Of a stretch of DNA of 64,000 nt, positions 45,182-55,518 are shown piece by piece. The stretch covers positions 62,001 to 126,000 of the forward strand of contig NZ_VTEV01000008.1 of assembly GCF_008180725.1 (NCBI RefSeq), in the 5' to 3' direction. Origin of the DNA: Sutcliffiella horikoshii (lineage in GTDB: Bacteria > Bacillota > Bacilli > Bacillales > Bacillaceae_I). Position numbers and translations under genes: made by a program. The notes under the pieces are model-generated. The model was not told where the DNA came from. It made no database searches and saw nothing but the letters and a program-made list of their open reading frames with translations. The stretch's first letter is position 1, and every line of letters begins with the position of its first letter.

Positions 45182-46717
45182 ATGGGACAAGGTGCATTTA
45201 ATGTAGATTATTTTATTTTGCTTACAGCATTTCTTCTAATTGTCGGAGTTATAACAACCAAATTCTCTTCAAAACTGGGTGTTCCAGCCCTTGTATTGTT
45301 CATCATTGTTGGGATGATGGCAGGGAGTGATGGACTTGGTTTTATCTATTTTGATAATGTAAAATATGCGCAATTAATTGGTATCTTTGCGCTCGTCATT
45401 ATCCTATTTGAAGGTGGTTTGCAAACAAAATGGGGGACGGTACGGAAAGTGATTAAGCCATCCTTATCATTAGCCACTTTTGGAGTGATTTTGACTTCTG
45501 CACTTGTGGCAGCATCTGCTAAGCTTATCCTCGATGTGTCTTGGTTAGAAGCATTCCTATTTGGAGCTATCGTTGGATCTACAGATGCAGCTGCGGTATT
45601 TGCAGTTCTAAAAGGGCAAAACATTAAAGCACGTATGGGAGCAACTCTTGAAGCTGAGTCCGGTACGAATGATCCGATGGCAGTGTTTTTGACATTATCC
45701 TTTATTGAATTGCTTACTGCCTCAAATCCTAGCTACATAGGTTTTATCGGAAGCTTCTTTTGGCAGATGGGAATTGGTTTATTATTGGGGTTAGGACTTG
45801 GCAAGCTCGCTTCTTATTCCATTAATAAGATAAATCTCGATTCTTCTGGATTATATCCTGTCTTTGCCATGGCATTCGCGCTTTTAACTTATAGTATCGC
45901 AGCGCTGATAGGAGCGAGTGGACTATTAGCGGTGTATGTGGCAGCATTGATCATAGGGAACAATGAACTAACCTATCGACAGTCGATTTTCCGCTTCAAT
46001 GAAGGGTTTGCATGGATGATGCAAATTCTAATGTTTATCATATTGGGACTATTGGTCTTCCCTGGGCAATTGTTCCAGTGGGACATTATGCTTAAAGGCT
46101 TGTTATTATCGGTAATTTTAATAGTAGTAGCCAGACCTATAGCGGTATTCCTTTCAACAATAGGAATGAATTTCAGTATCAAAGAAAAAGTGTTTCTATC
46201 ATGGGCGGGTCTGCGTGGTGCCGTACCAATCGTTCTCGCTACCTTTCCGATGATTGCTGGCATTCCAAATGCTCAACTATTTTTTAATGTCGTATTCTTC
46301 GTCGTCTTAACCTCTACTCTAGTTCAAGGATCAACCATTACGATGCTTGCAAAAAAACTAGATTTAACAGGACCTAAGAAAATTGCACCTATTCATTCTT
46401 TAGAGTTGGTTTCCATCGGTAAAGCAAATGCGGAGATTATTGAGTTCCAAGTGGAAAAGGATCTCGATTTGGTCGGAAAGACACTTGCTGAACTGGAATT
46501 TCCAGATAAAACGCTTATCAATGCCATCATTAGAGCGGGAAACCTTGTGACCCCATCAGGTGATACGGTTATTAGAGATAAGGATTTCATGTATATTCTT
46601 ACAGCTAGACAAAGTAAACTTGCTTTAGAAGATTTCCTCAAAAAGAAGAAAGCAGTCGAAACAGATGCAGAGAAGGAAGAGTTAAGCGAAAAAGAAGAAG
46701 TAAAAGAAACCGTTTAA
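45182..46717 (+). CDS. CPA1-family K+/H+ antiporter with TrkA-C domain
   Basis: This 511-residue exporter has about twelve membrane helices and the CPA1 signatures FALVIILFEGGLQTKW, GAIVGSTDAAAVFAVLKG and ESGTNDPMAV. A TrkA-C (RCK C-terminal) domain covers about residues 405-490 and a charged tail follows. In Gram-positive bacteria such domains can bind c-di-AMP. With ktrAB in the same window it would balance potassium import. Confidence 0.9.
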   Translation: MGQGAFNVDYFILLTAFLLIVGVITTKFSSKLGVPALVLFIIVGMMAGSDGLGFIYFDNVKYAQLIGIFALVIILFEGGLQTKWGTVRKVIKPSLSLATFGVILTSALVAASAKLILDVSWLEAFLFGAIVGSTDAAAVFAVLKGQNIKARMGATLEAESGTNDPMAVFLTLSFIELLTASNPSYIGFIGSFFWQMGIGLLLGLGLGKLASYSINKINLDSSGLYPVFAMAFALLTYSIAALIGASGLLAVYVAALIIGNNELTYRQSIFRFNEGFAWMMQILMFIILGLLVFPGQLFQWDIMLKGLLLSVILIVVARPIAVFLSTIGMNFSIKEKVFLSWAGLRGAVPIVLATFPMIAGIPNAQLFFNVVFFVVLTSTLVQGSTITMLAKKLDLTGPKKIAPIHSLELVSIGKANAEIIEFQVEKDLDLVGKTLAELEFPDKTLINAIIRAGNLVTPSGDTVIRDKDFMYILTARQSKLALEDFLKKKKAVETDAEKEELSEKEEVKETV

Positions 46718-46755
46718 AAACTAGGATAGCCTAATGGTTATCCTAGTTTTTATTT
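46716..46755. terminator. Bidirectional terminator after the antiporter
   Basis: AAAAACTAGGATA and TATCCTAGTTTTT form a 13-bp stem with T-tracts on both strands. Confidence 0.88.
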
Positions 46756-47308
46756 AGTCTATATTTAAAATGGATCGACAAATTTCTTCGGTAATTACTT
46801 TTAAAATGTAAGCAATCAAGATATATAACGGAACGGAAATATAAAAACTCCAGTGAAAAGGGATGTATAGTCCCAGTTTTTCAGCGACTGGTTCTGCTAT
46901 GAAAGATGCTCCAACTGCCAAAGCGATGTTTGCATATAAAAATCCCTTCCCATTTTGAAAGTATTGATAAAGGAGCATATACGTAATGGGGATGAGACAA
47001 TAATCAAATATATACGACTTAGGTAAAAAGGGACTTAGATTGTATGTGTATCCCCATAACCCAAGCTCATAACCCAAGCCATCCAGGTTAGAGGCTACAA
47101 TAATCCAAAACAGTCCATATATGGTGATTCTGGGGAGATGCTTAGATTTTTTTAGTTTCCAGAATAATGTCCATAAAATAATAAAGATAGCAACCATCGT
47201 CCACCATCGCCAAGAGAACACTACATGTTCAAGCCAGAAATTCACATGGGCTTGGACTGAAGATTGATTTTTATTAAAGATTTCTATGTACTGTTGCTTG
47301 ATAGACAT
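46754..47308 (-). CDS. CBO0543 family membrane protein
   Basis: The product of about 184 residues has five or six membrane segments separated by short loops, including WRWWTMVAIFIILWTLFWKLKK, LGYELGLWGYTYNLSPFLP and AEPVAEKLGLY, which recall the CBO0543 family of Firmicutes. Its function is unknown. I start it at MSIKQQY; a TTG six codons upstream is possible, and neither has a strong ribosome site. Confidence 0.65.
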   Translation of the reverse strand: MSIKQQYIEIFNKNQSSVQAHVNFWLEHVVFSWRWWTMVAIFIILWTLFWKLKKSKHLPRITIYGLFWIIVASNLDGLGYELGLWGYTYNLSPFLPKSYIFDYCLIPITYMLLYQYFQNGKGFLYANIALAVGASFIAEPVAEKLGLYIPFHWSFYISVPLYILIAYILKVITEEICRSILNID

Positions 47309-47386
47309 AAATAAGCCTACTCTCAAAGTAAAGGATAAAGATAGTTTTTCTATTTAAATAAAAATGATACACGAAGTACTAAAATG

Positions 47387-47419
47387 AACAAGAACCGGGA
47401 ATAGTTCCCGGTTCTTGTT
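47387..47419 (-). terminator. Terminator of the xpt operon
   Basis: AACAAGAACCGGGA and TCCCGGTTCTTGTT form a 14-bp stem just after the permease stop codon. Confidence 0.9.
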
Positions 47420-47429
47420 ACACTTTCAC

Positions 47430-48959
47430 TTATGACGCTACTTTCTGATTAACGGAAATTTTGTTCTGAGCATTTGTTACCATGCTTGAAGAACGTTGGT
47501 ACGAACAATAAACAAGAAATACTGCAATTAACACATAACCTATAGCAAAATCCGGTGCTGCGTTCAAAGCAAGCTTTGGTGCATGCATGAACCCGACGAA
47601 AGATAAGAAGGCACCAATCAAAGCGAAATAGGAGGCGCGACGGTAATTTTGATCAATAATATAGACGGTAATAGCACCGAGCACAATCGCAGTAAACATG
47701 GCTCCTTGGCCAAGAGGAACAATACCTTCTGAAATACCGGAAACAACTTCACCTGCACTGTTATTAAAACGTGTCATTACATAATTAGCGAAATAAGGAA
47801 GCATGGCTATTGCAACTGCTGGAAAATATTTTTTGTCATTGGATCCAAAAGCTGTTGCCACCATGGAAATTCCGACAAATACTAGTATTGGTGCTACTGC
47901 AGCAAGCGGTATAATCGCTGCAAGGGCGGCAATAACTCCTGTCATGGCAGCAAGGCCGAAGACAATTGCATTCAGTATGCTATATCCTCTACCTGCACCC
48001 ATCCATTTAGAACCTACTGTTGCAATGTAAACAGTAGTAGGGAAGAGTCCGCCAAAAATAGCCCCAAGCATTGTTCCAACTCCATCCACAGCTTGACATT
48101 CACGAACATCATAAGAATCTCCCTCTGCTGCCATAGCATCCACGTTATTCATCGTTTCAATGGCATTGTATAACGTAATAGGGAGGATGATTGCTAATAG
48201 ACCAATAAGTGCCCCAAACAGATAGGTCATCCCCTCAAAAGCCGCAAAAGATGGCAATATTGGATAAAATCCAATGTTATTTAATCCATCTGCTATTTGA
48301 GATGGAGATTGATAGCCTAATGTGAAAGCTAGAACAGTACCTATAATAACAGCAAACAGGGAAGCAGGGATTCTGAAAGGCATGACCATTTTTCCTACAA
48401 CCCCAGCAATAATAATTACTAAAGCAACTAACCCTACAACCGGGATGGAGAAAGTATTGAAAAGCATCTCCCCTGCAATAAAGGTAAGGGCAACACCAGC
48501 TAAAGCTCCAAGCATAGCAGCACGTGGCAAATGATTTCTTACCCAGTTTCCTGTAAAGCTTACTAGAGTCTCGATTAACCCGCTTAAAAACGCAGCAGCT
48601 ACAGCAATTTTCCACGCAAGTTCGGGGTTACCTGTTAGGGCATTAGCAGGAGCTAATACTCCAAATAGAAAAACGAACATAACCGGGGTACTTATCCCAT
48701 AAGAGAGGGCGGTCACATCTGTCCTTCCCTCTTTTTGTGCAAGGCGCTTAGCCATGAATGCATAGTATAGATTCCCGACCATAACAGCAACTGCCGCACC
48801 AGGGATAACTTTACCAAATACGATGCTTGTAGGAAAACCCATACCAAGCATGGTTACGGCAATGATGACGAAATTTGCCAAGTTGTTTTGAAAAAGGGCG
48901 AAGAATGCATCTGTATCTTCTTTTTTATACCATGGATAATGTATTGTAGTAGTTTTCAT
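47430..48959 (-). CDS. NCS2-like purine permease
   Basis: This 509-residue protein has about twelve membrane helices and belongs to the xanthine/uracil permease superfamily, with GDSYDVRECQAVDGVGTMLGAIFGGLFPTTVY near the middle. It sits 18 bases after xpt under a guanine riboswitch, so it probably imports xanthine, guanine or hypoxanthine. It does not read like standard PbuX, which normally fills this place in B. subtilis. Confidence 0.82.
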   Translation of the reverse strand: MKTTTIHYPWYKKEDTDAFFALFQNNLANFVIIAVTMLGMGFPTSIVFGKVIPGAAVAVMVGNLYYAFMAKRLAQKEGRTDVTALSYGISTPVMFVFLFGVLAPANALTGNPELAWKIAVAAAFLSGLIETLVSFTGNWVRNHLPRAAMLGALAGVALTFIAGEMLFNTFSIPVVGLVALVIIIAGVVGKMVMPFRIPASLFAVIIGTVLAFTLGYQSPSQIADGLNNIGFYPILPSFAAFEGMTYLFGALIGLLAIILPITLYNAIETMNNVDAMAAEGDSYDVRECQAVDGVGTMLGAIFGGLFPTTVYIATVGSKWMGAGRGYSILNAIVFGLAAMTGVIAALAAIIPLAAVAPILVFVGISMVATAFGSNDKKYFPAVAIAMLPYFANYVMTRFNNSAGEVVSGISEGIVPLGQGAMFTAIVLGAITVYIIDQNYRRASYFALIGAFLSFVGFMHAPKLALNAAPDFAIGYVLIAVFLVYCSYQRSSSMVTNAQNKISVNQKVAS

Positions 48960-48977
48960 AGGATGACCTCCATAAGG

Positions 48978-49773
<796 letters not shown>

Positions 49774-49893
49774 TATTTATTATATTGTTTGGTTTATGAA
49801 GTGATTATAAAGGAAAAAGTTCGCTTTGAAAAGGTTTTTTGTAGAAAAACACGAATGAAAATAAAAAAAAGTAAATGTAAATTCGGCAATAGT

Positions 49894-49925
49894 AAAATAA
49901 CCAGGTTTATATACCCGGTTATTTT
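49894..49925. terminator. Hairpin terminator downstream of the 144-aa secreted-protein gene
   Basis: AAAATAACCAGGT and ACCCGGTTATTTT form a 13-bp stem with one mismatch, with T-rich ends both ways. Confidence 0.75.
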
Positions 49926-49935
49926 AGTGAACTAG

Positions 49936-50370
49936 CTATGATTTTTTAATTGTCTCTTTCATCTTTTTCATTTCCGTGTAGATATCTTCTTTCTTTACAT
50001 TTAACTCTTTCGCAATGTCCTTGAAGGATTGGCCATTTTCTTTCTTTGTCAAAATTTCTTTTAGATCCACTTTACCTAGTTTGGAAAGGATGGATGCTTT
50101 TACCAATGTGTGCAATTCCGCTCCGTTTTGAAGAAGCTTTTCAATTTCCGGCTGTTCTTTGTTTAAATAGTCAGAAAGGTAAGGAATCACTTTATCCTTG
50201 TTTTGTTCTAAGTATTCATTATATTTTTTCCAATGTCGATAGTGATCATTTCTGTATTCATTATGATGTCCGTGCGTTTCCTCAGGAGAAGCGATTACAT
50301 TTGGAACAAAAATTGTGGATGCTGAAAATAGCAACAAGGATAAGATAGATAAACTAAATAGTCTTTGCAT
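49936..50370 (-). CDS. Secreted hypothetical protein, DUF2680-like
   Basis: The 144-residue product has a signal peptide ending near NVIA, then a His-rich stretch (THGHHNEYRNDHYRHW) and a helical C-terminus. GQSFKDIAKELNVKKEDIYTEM recalls the short repeats of YckD/DUF2680 proteins. The ATG follows AAAGGAGG. It is probably secreted or wall-associated; the role is unknown, and metal binding by the His-rich part is only a guess. Confidence 0.65.
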   Translation of the reverse strand: MQRLFSLSILSLLLFSASTIFVPNVIASPEETHGHHNEYRNDHYRHWKKYNEYLEQNKDKVIPYLSDYLNKEQPEIEKLLQNGAELHTLVKASILSKLGKVDLKEILTKKENGQSFKDIAKELNVKKEDIYTEMKKMKETIKKS

Positions 50371-50588
50371 CTTTTTTCCTCCTTTATATATGTTTATTTT
50401 AATTTCTCCCCAAAAAAGAAAAATATTCCATTATAGATGATTATGAAAGTGGTCAACTGAAATTAGGAATGATTGAACAAAAACCAAATTTACTTTCCCA
50501 ATAGTCTTTCATCACCGTTTACCTTAAAATGGAATTAGGGCTTTGGAACTATATTTTGTTTGCAGTAATGGAACAGGAGGTAAAGATT

Positions 50589-51581
50589 TTGAAGAGAATT
50601 CTCTTGCTCATTTCATTGGCAAGTATGGTAGTGATCATTGCTTATTCGATCTATGAATATACCCGTTTTACCATATTAAATTCTGAAAGAGGCATCACTG
50701 ATTTTATCCAAGTACATTTGGGGGAGCCGGATAAAACACCCTTGCTATTGGAAACGTATCCGATTAAACATACAAAAAAAGTGGTTGCTACATTTGAACA
50801 TAATGAAAATAAATTAGGAGCAGTCATTTTTCAAAAAGGTTTTTATGGGAAATTGAAACCTGAAAAAATAATGCTCGATCGTTCCTTTTATTCGGAAATT
50901 ATAGATACGAAGAAAGGAACATGTATCCTGTTCATTGGAGAAAATAAACAAACTGCCATACAGACCATCGTAACGGATATCGTTAGCAGTGGGGAAAGAG
51001 TAAAGTTAGCTGTACCCCCACAAAAATATTTTTCCCAGATTAAGAAAATGGAAGATATCATAAAAATTGATACTGAACCTAACTACATTTACCGAACACT
51101 GAAAGAAGCTATTTCAGGTGCCGCTGATAATATGGAGGGGATGGAGTTGATGTTTGTGGACGAAGAGCATCAATCCTTTCTGATTTATTCTGAAGAGGAT
51201 TCTGTATTAAAAACGGTTCTAGGTGTTTATGATTATAATGATCATGGCTTTGAAGTAACTGGTTTGGAGAAACCCAACTTCTATACGATGAAAGAAGAAA
51301 AAGACTTCTGCTTTGAAGAAAAAAAAGTGAACGTAGACAAGATTGAGCATACATATATTCATGGGTTGGTACCACAACATGAAGATGTACAAAAAGTGGT
51401 GCTTGAAGTACAAAGGAAAGAGGAAGTAGTTTACCAAATTTCAAGCGATGTCGTCGCCAACCAATTTCTCCTGCATATATCTACACCAGAGCTTCTAGAA
51501 GCGGATGCAAAGGTCATAAAGAAATTTCATTTTTATAATAAAGAAGGAAAGTATATACGAACAGAATTAAAAGCTGGCTGA
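50589..51581 (+). CDS. Hypothetical membrane-anchored protein
   Basis: Starting at the TTG behind AGGAGGTAAAG gives a product of 330 residues with one N-terminal membrane helix (RILLLISLASMVVIIAYSIY) and a large outside domain. The frame extends 20 codons upstream without a ribosome site. No motif was recognised in the exported part, which is rich in Glu and Lys. Confidence 0.65.
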   Translation: MKRILLLISLASMVVIIAYSIYEYTRFTILNSERGITDFIQVHLGEPDKTPLLLETYPIKHTKKVVATFEHNENKLGAVIFQKGFYGKLKPEKIMLDRSFYSEIIDTKKGTCILFIGENKQTAIQTIVTDIVSSGERVKLAVPPQKYFSQIKKMEDIIKIDTEPNYIYRTLKEAISGAADNMEGMELMFVDEEHQSFLIYSEEDSVLKTVLGVYDYNDHGFEVTGLEKPNFYTMKEEKDFCFEEKKVNVDKIEHTYIHGLVPQHEDVQKVVLEVQRKEEVVYQISSDVVANQFLLHISTPELLEADAKVIKKFHFYNKEGKYIRTELKAG

Positions 51582-51724
51582 ATCGCTGGCTTTTATTTAT
51601 CATTTATTCTTATGTAGGAATTGTGTTGGTGATTGGTGAATTAGAGGGGATTTACATATAAAGGGGAGAACATTGAGTATTATTTTAGACAAGACCGCTT
51701 AATGTTTCTCTCGCAGGAAGCGGC

Positions 51725-51919
51725 CTAACTTTTAATGGGTTCATCGCTTGTGGAAATATGTTTGTACACGGAGATGTTTTGAAGAATACTGACAACCATA
51801 AGAACGAACATCATCCAAAAATAACCTATGTCTTGAATGACGAATGCAATAACGGATGCCACTAGCATAAGAAAGCTTGCCATAATACTAATTACAAAGA
51901 CTATTTTACTCAGACCCAA
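51725..51919 (-). CDS. Small two-helix membrane protein
   Basis: The 64-residue product consists of two membrane helices (IVFVISIMASFLMLVASVIAFVI and YFWMMFVLMVVSIL) and short tails. It starts with TTG behind AAGGAGGAG. A hairpin formed by GACCGCTT and AAGCGGCC lies just downstream. The function is unknown. Confidence 0.6.
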   Translation of the reverse strand: MGLSKIVFVISIMASFLMLVASVIAFVIQDIGYFWMMFVLMVVSILQNISVYKHISTSDEPIKS

Positions 51920-52135
51920 AGCTACATCTCCTCCTTAACTATAGAAGTATAACATAGTAAAAAGTATTCGGTACCTTTATACCCATGATTAGGGAAAGGT
52001 ATGTTTGTAATTATACAATAAAATTGGTAATTTCATCATTACAGTTATGTAAAAAATTCGCAAAACGAAGTATTCAATAAAATGGACGATAAATAAAAGG
52101 AAAAGGTTCTTCAAAAATGGAATAGGAATCTAAAA

Positions 52136-52162
52136 ATGAAAGATAAAATTATTATCTTTCAT
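52136..52162 (-). terminator. Hairpin at the 222-residue lipoprotein gene 3' end
   Basis: ATGAAAGATAA and TTATCTTTCAT form an 11-bp stem that overlaps the stop codon; TTTTT follows on the minus strand. Confidence 0.7.
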
Positions 52163-52820
52163 TAATTTTTATTAACTTATGAACATCTTTTAATACTTCC
52201 GCTTCCACTTCATGTCGGATCCACCCTACATTTGGTGCAAAAGCTGAATTGCCCTTGCGTAAAGTGTTTCCATCCTTGTCTTTCTCTTCGAAATCAATAA
52301 CTATACAATCTTTAAAAGTCTTGGCAGGGGTTTTTATTTCCGCATCGACTTCCCGAATGTGATACGTTATCTTAAGATCAAAATCTTTCATTTCCTCAGT
52401 CCACGAATTGCTTGCTTCCAAGGGATAGGCTATAATTTTTGTTTTTGGGAATTTCTTAATATCTGTAGCATCCCACTCAGAGGGGAATTCTTCAGACAAT
52501 ACGATATATCCATATATTCCATCTTTTGTTTCTTCATAAAAGTTGCTTGTTTCCTTAATATCAGATGAAGATTCGGCAGACTCCAGGTCAATGACAGTTC
52601 TAACTTCAACTATTTCACTATTTGGAACTCGACTGTATACTACTCTATAATCTGTATGCCCTTTTTCCTCTATATAGCGTCGGAAAGAATAATCCCCTGA
52701 AGTTGGTAATATTGGAGCTGGATCTTTTGCCTTTGTTTGGCTTCCTTCGCTTTCTGTCCCGCACCCAGCCGGAAGTATGGTACAAAGCGCAATGAAAAGA
52801 ATAATAAGTACATTTCTCAA
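52152..52820 (-). CDS. Hypothetical lipoprotein (222 aa)
   Basis: Starting at the TTG that follows AAGGAGG gives a lipoprotein signal peptide with lipobox PAGC and a mature domain containing FRRYIEEKGHTDYRVVYSR and FEEKDKDGNTLRKGNSAFAPNVGWIRHE. The C-terminal part resembles proteins that respond to wall or membrane conditions, but no family was identified. It belongs to a run of small exported proteins on this strand. Confidence 0.65.
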   Translation of the reverse strand: MRNVLIILFIALCTILPAGCGTESEGSQTKAKDPAPILPTSGDYSFRRYIEEKGHTDYRVVYSRVPNSEIVEVRTVIDLESAESSSDIKETSNFYEETKDGIYGYIVLSEEFPSEWDATDIKKFPKTKIIAYPLEASNSWTEEMKDFDLKITYHIREVDAEIKTPAKTFKDCIVIDFEEKDKDGNTLRKGNSAFAPNVGWIRHEVEAEVLKDVHKLIKINER

Positions 52821-52880
52821 TTCAACTCCTCCTTGAAAGGTTAAAGTTGAAGATAGTGTACCCATTATCCCATTTTTTAG

Positions 52881-53291
52881 TTAATCTATTCCCAGCATTT
52901 CTAAAAACGGTTCGGAATCTTCACTAAAGTAGTAAAACATAGGTTGATCTTTCTCGTTGAAGATTAGCATATAGGGCTTTACTGCATCCGGAAAAATAAA
53001 AATAACTTGATTGACAGGCTGTTTAAATACTTTCGTTTCAATTTCTTCAGCAGGATCAAAAATAACTTTAATCATAAACCCAGTTTTAGGGGTAGGGTTA
53101 AGGTTTGGATACAGGGAATCTGCACTTTTTACAAGCTTTAGTGTTTCTTCCTTGTTTTTCTCATTCAGAGGGACGGATTTAATAACTTTTCCTTGAGTAA
53201 CATCAAAGACTTCTATTGGAAGCGGCTGAGCAGTAAAGGTCATGGGAAAAGCACCACAGAAGAGCAATAGAAGCAAAAATATCTTCTTCAT
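52881..53291 (-). CDS. Secreted hypothetical protein (136 aa)
   Basis: MKKIFLLLLLFCGAFPMTFTAQ is a signal peptide; the ATG follows GAGAGGTGA. The mature part has FDVTQGKVIKSVPLN and KPYMLIFNEKDQPMFYYFSED, suggesting a small beta-rich domain. The open frame continues 15 codons upstream without a ribosome site. No family recognised. Confidence 0.65.
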   Translation of the reverse strand: MKKIFLLLLLFCGAFPMTFTAQPLPIEVFDVTQGKVIKSVPLNEKNKEETLKLVKSADSLYPNLNPTPKTGFMIKVIFDPAEEIETKVFKQPVNQVIFIFPDAVKPYMLIFNEKDQPMFYYFSEDSEPFLEMLGID

Positions 53292-53344
53292 CAATATCAC
53301 CTCTCTTGTAGTATGAAGCAAAAGAAGTGAAATCATGAGATACT

Positions 53345-53458
53345 TTAGTCTTCGTGTCCTAGAAACCGATATCCGATGTATAAAATCAGAAGGCAGCCCA
53401 AGGTAATTAAGATTAAATCATAACCGACACATGAAGATTGTAGACATAGTTCTCCCAT
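53345..53458 (-). CDS. 37-residue membrane peptide
   Basis: The ATG is preceded by GGGAGG with a five-base spacer. The product begins MGELCLQSSCVGYD, continues with the single helix LILITLGCLLILYIGYRFL and ends GHED. Two cysteines lie before the helix. It sits between two exported-protein genes on the same strand. The combination of a strong ribosome site and a clean membrane helix argues for a real gene. Confidence 0.5.
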   Translation of the reverse strand: MGELCLQSSCVGYDLILITLGCLLILYIGYRFLGHED

Positions 53459-53550
53459 AAAAATCCTCCCAATTACAATTTTTTAACTATATGAAAAAGA
53501 AGGTAAGTTTATGCAGTGGTAAGCGGTTACAGGAAGTTGTATATAAATCG

Positions 53551-53588
53551 AAGTCGAACGGAAGCAGATGCCTTTGTTCGACTTTTTG
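53551..53588. terminator. Hairpin downstream of the 117-aa lipoprotein gene
   Basis: AAGTCGAAC and GTTCGACTT form a 9-bp stem. The better T-tract is on the plus strand, so its use by the minus-strand gene is uncertain. Confidence 0.5.
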
Positions 53589-53589
53589 T

Positions 53590-53943
53590 TTATTCCACTT
53601 TTTCTTTTTCGTCTTGAATTTTTTCTTTCAATAACGTGACAGCCTCTTCCTTGTCGTAGGTGAATAAAATCATGTCGTCGGTAAGATACCCTGTATATTC
53701 AAACACTATATAAGCGGGAGTATTCTCTATGTTGTAATCTGGATACTTCTCCGCTGCCTCATCTAACCCGATGACTAGGTCACTACCCCTGAGGATGCTT
53801 TCGATACCCTCGATCTCTGATAGTGATTCCTCTTCTTTTTGTTCGACCACTTCAATATAAGAAAAACGATCAGGAATGTGTGTAGGCATACCACAGGCTG
53901 TTAGAAAAAGGAGGAATAAGGATAGAATAAAGATTTTCTTCAT
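53590..53943 (-). CDS. Hypothetical lipoprotein (117 aa)
   Basis: The lipobox is LTAC within MKKIFILSLFLLFLTACG. The mature part is acidic, with EVVEQKEEESLSEIEGIESILRG and DDMILFTYDKEEAVTLLKEKI. The ATG follows GGAGGTG. No family was recognised. It is divergent from the DedA gene. Confidence 0.65.
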   Translation of the reverse strand: MKKIFILSLFLLFLTACGMPTHIPDRFSYIEVVEQKEEESLSEIEGIESILRGSDLVIGLDEAAEKYPDYNIENTPAYIVFEYTGYLTDDMILFTYDKEEAVTLLKEKIQDEKEKVE

Positions 53944-54070
53944 TTATCAGCACCTCCATTCTTTTAATATTCGACATAATTAGTAAAAACCCTTTTCTGA
54001 TTTTAGTGCTTTTCGTGGACGTGCTCTCATACATTGTTAGGGACAACTCTCTTACAAATGAGGTGAGGAT

Positions 54071-54658
54071 ATGGAACAATTTTTTTTATCTGTTTTTGAA
54101 TTTTTCACCACATTGGGAGTTTGGGGGATCGCTCTCGGTTTAATGGTGGAGGTCATTCCTAGCGAAATCGTCCTTGGATATGGTGGTTATTTAATTTCTA
54201 TTGGGGAGATAGGATTTATGGGAGCGATGCTAGCAGGCGTGGTAGGGGGTACACTGGCTCAGCTGTTTTTATACTGGGCAGGAAGTATTGGCGGTAGGCC
54301 ATTTCTTGATAAGTATGGAAAGTACATATTGATTAAGCCAAAGCATTTGGACATTTCGGAAAAGTGGTTTCAAAATTACGGACCGATTGTCATTTTCACA
54401 GCACGTTTTATCCCGGTGGTTAGGCACGCTATTTCCATTCCAGCTGGGATAGCCAAAATGAAATTTTTTATTTTTTTGCTCTATACAGTGGCGGCGGTTA
54501 TTCCGTGGACCTTTTTATTTTTATATATCGGCCTTCAACTAGGGGAAAATTGGCGGGACATTAAACATGCTGCACAACCGCTAATCATTCCATTAATGAT
54601 ATTAATCATACTTGGCGCCATCACTTATTTTGTATTTGATAGAAAAAGAACGGAATAG
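54071..54658 (+). CDS. DedA family membrane protein
   Basis: This 195-residue protein has the DedA signatures EVIPSEIVLGYGGYLIS, FTARFIPVVRHAISIPAGIAKM and GENW, with amphipathic re-entrant loops. DedA-superfamily proteins include the flippases that recycle undecaprenyl phosphate or phosphatidylethanolamine. A UppP-type phosphatase starts 16 bases after it, so the pair may work together in undecaprenyl-phosphate recycling. Confidence 0.9.
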   Translation: MEQFFLSVFEFFTTLGVWGIALGLMVEVIPSEIVLGYGGYLISIGEIGFMGAMLAGVVGGTLAQLFLYWAGSIGGRPFLDKYGKYILIKPKHLDISEKWFQNYGPIVIFTARFIPVVRHAISIPAGIAKMKFFIFLLYTVAAVIPWTFLFLYIGLQLGENWRDIKHAAQPLIIPLMILIILGAITYFVFDRKRTE

Positions 54659-54673
54659 GAAGGGGGAGAGGGT

Positions 54674-55453
54674 ATGTCCAAAATTGAAGCCTTTATATTG
54701 GGGGTTATTCAAGGATTAACGGAATTCCTGCCAATTTCAAGTACAGGTCACCTATATTTAGGAAGAAACCTATTTGGTTTGCAAGAAGCAGGGTTATTGC
54801 TTGATACGATGCTTCACTTTGGAACGTTGATAGCTGTTCTTTATTTTTATCGAGAAGAATTTTATAAAATCATACGCAATCCTTTTCATAAATTATCATT
54901 TTTGTTGGTTATCGGGACCATTCCGGCAGTTATTATTGGACTTGCTTTTAAAGATTATTTTGAGGAGATTTCCAAAACAGGCGTGACAATTGGCTGGGAG
55001 TTTCTGATTACAGGCGCTTTTCTTTGGTTTGCGGGTTCCATTAAAAAGGGTGCAAAAAAGATGGAGGATATTACCTGGAAGGACGCATTATTTATTGGAT
55101 CTTTCCAGGCTGCTGCGATATTTCCGGCCATTTCAAGATCAGGGTTGACGATTGTAGCAGGTTTGTTTCGGAAGTTGGATAGGGAAACAGCGGCATATTT
55201 TTCATTCTTGCTTTCAACACCGGCGATAGCAGGGGCTGTGTTTTTACAAACTGTGGAAGTGGCTCAGGTCGGCAGGGAGGACATTTCTTTATCCTCGTTG
55301 ATTATCGGAATTCTAGCATCTTGTTTCTTTGGGTATATTGCTGTGAAGTGGATGATTAACTATTTGAAAAAGCATTCTCTTCGTATGTTTGCGGTGTATG
55401 TGTGGGTTTTGGGAGTAGTGATTTTAGGGCTTCAATATTTTGGGTTGTTTTAA
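54674..55453 (+). CDS. uppP: Undecaprenyl-diphosphatase, UppP family (copy 2)
   Basis: This second BacA/UppP-type phosphatase has 259 residues, with GLTEFLPISSTGHL and AISRSGLTIVAGLFRKLDRE. It keeps the classical EFLP motif, unlike the copy at 42768. It follows the DedA gene in one operon; the hairpin TAGGCCGTGT...ACACGGCCTA with T residues at 55459-55494 ends the transcript. Confidence 0.92.
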   Translation: MSKIEAFILGVIQGLTEFLPISSTGHLYLGRNLFGLQEAGLLLDTMLHFGTLIAVLYFYREEFYKIIRNPFHKLSFLLVIGTIPAVIIGLAFKDYFEEISKTGVTIGWEFLITGAFLWFAGSIKKGAKKMEDITWKDALFIGSFQAAAIFPAISRSGLTIVAGLFRKLDRETAAYFSFLLSTPAIAGAVFLQTVEVAQVGREDISLSSLIIGILASCFFGYIAVKWMINYLKKHSLRMFAVYVWVLGVVILGLQYFGLF

Positions 55454-55458
55454 TCAGG

Positions 55459-55494
55459 ATAGGCCGTGTGCGTAAGAGGTACACGGCCTATTTT
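55459..55494 (+). terminator. Terminator of the dedA-uppP operon
   Basis: TAGGCCGTGT and ACACGGCCTA form a 10-bp stem followed by T residues. Confidence 0.85.
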
Positions 55495-55518
55495 AGGAAA
55501 GTCAGAAAGTATATATTA

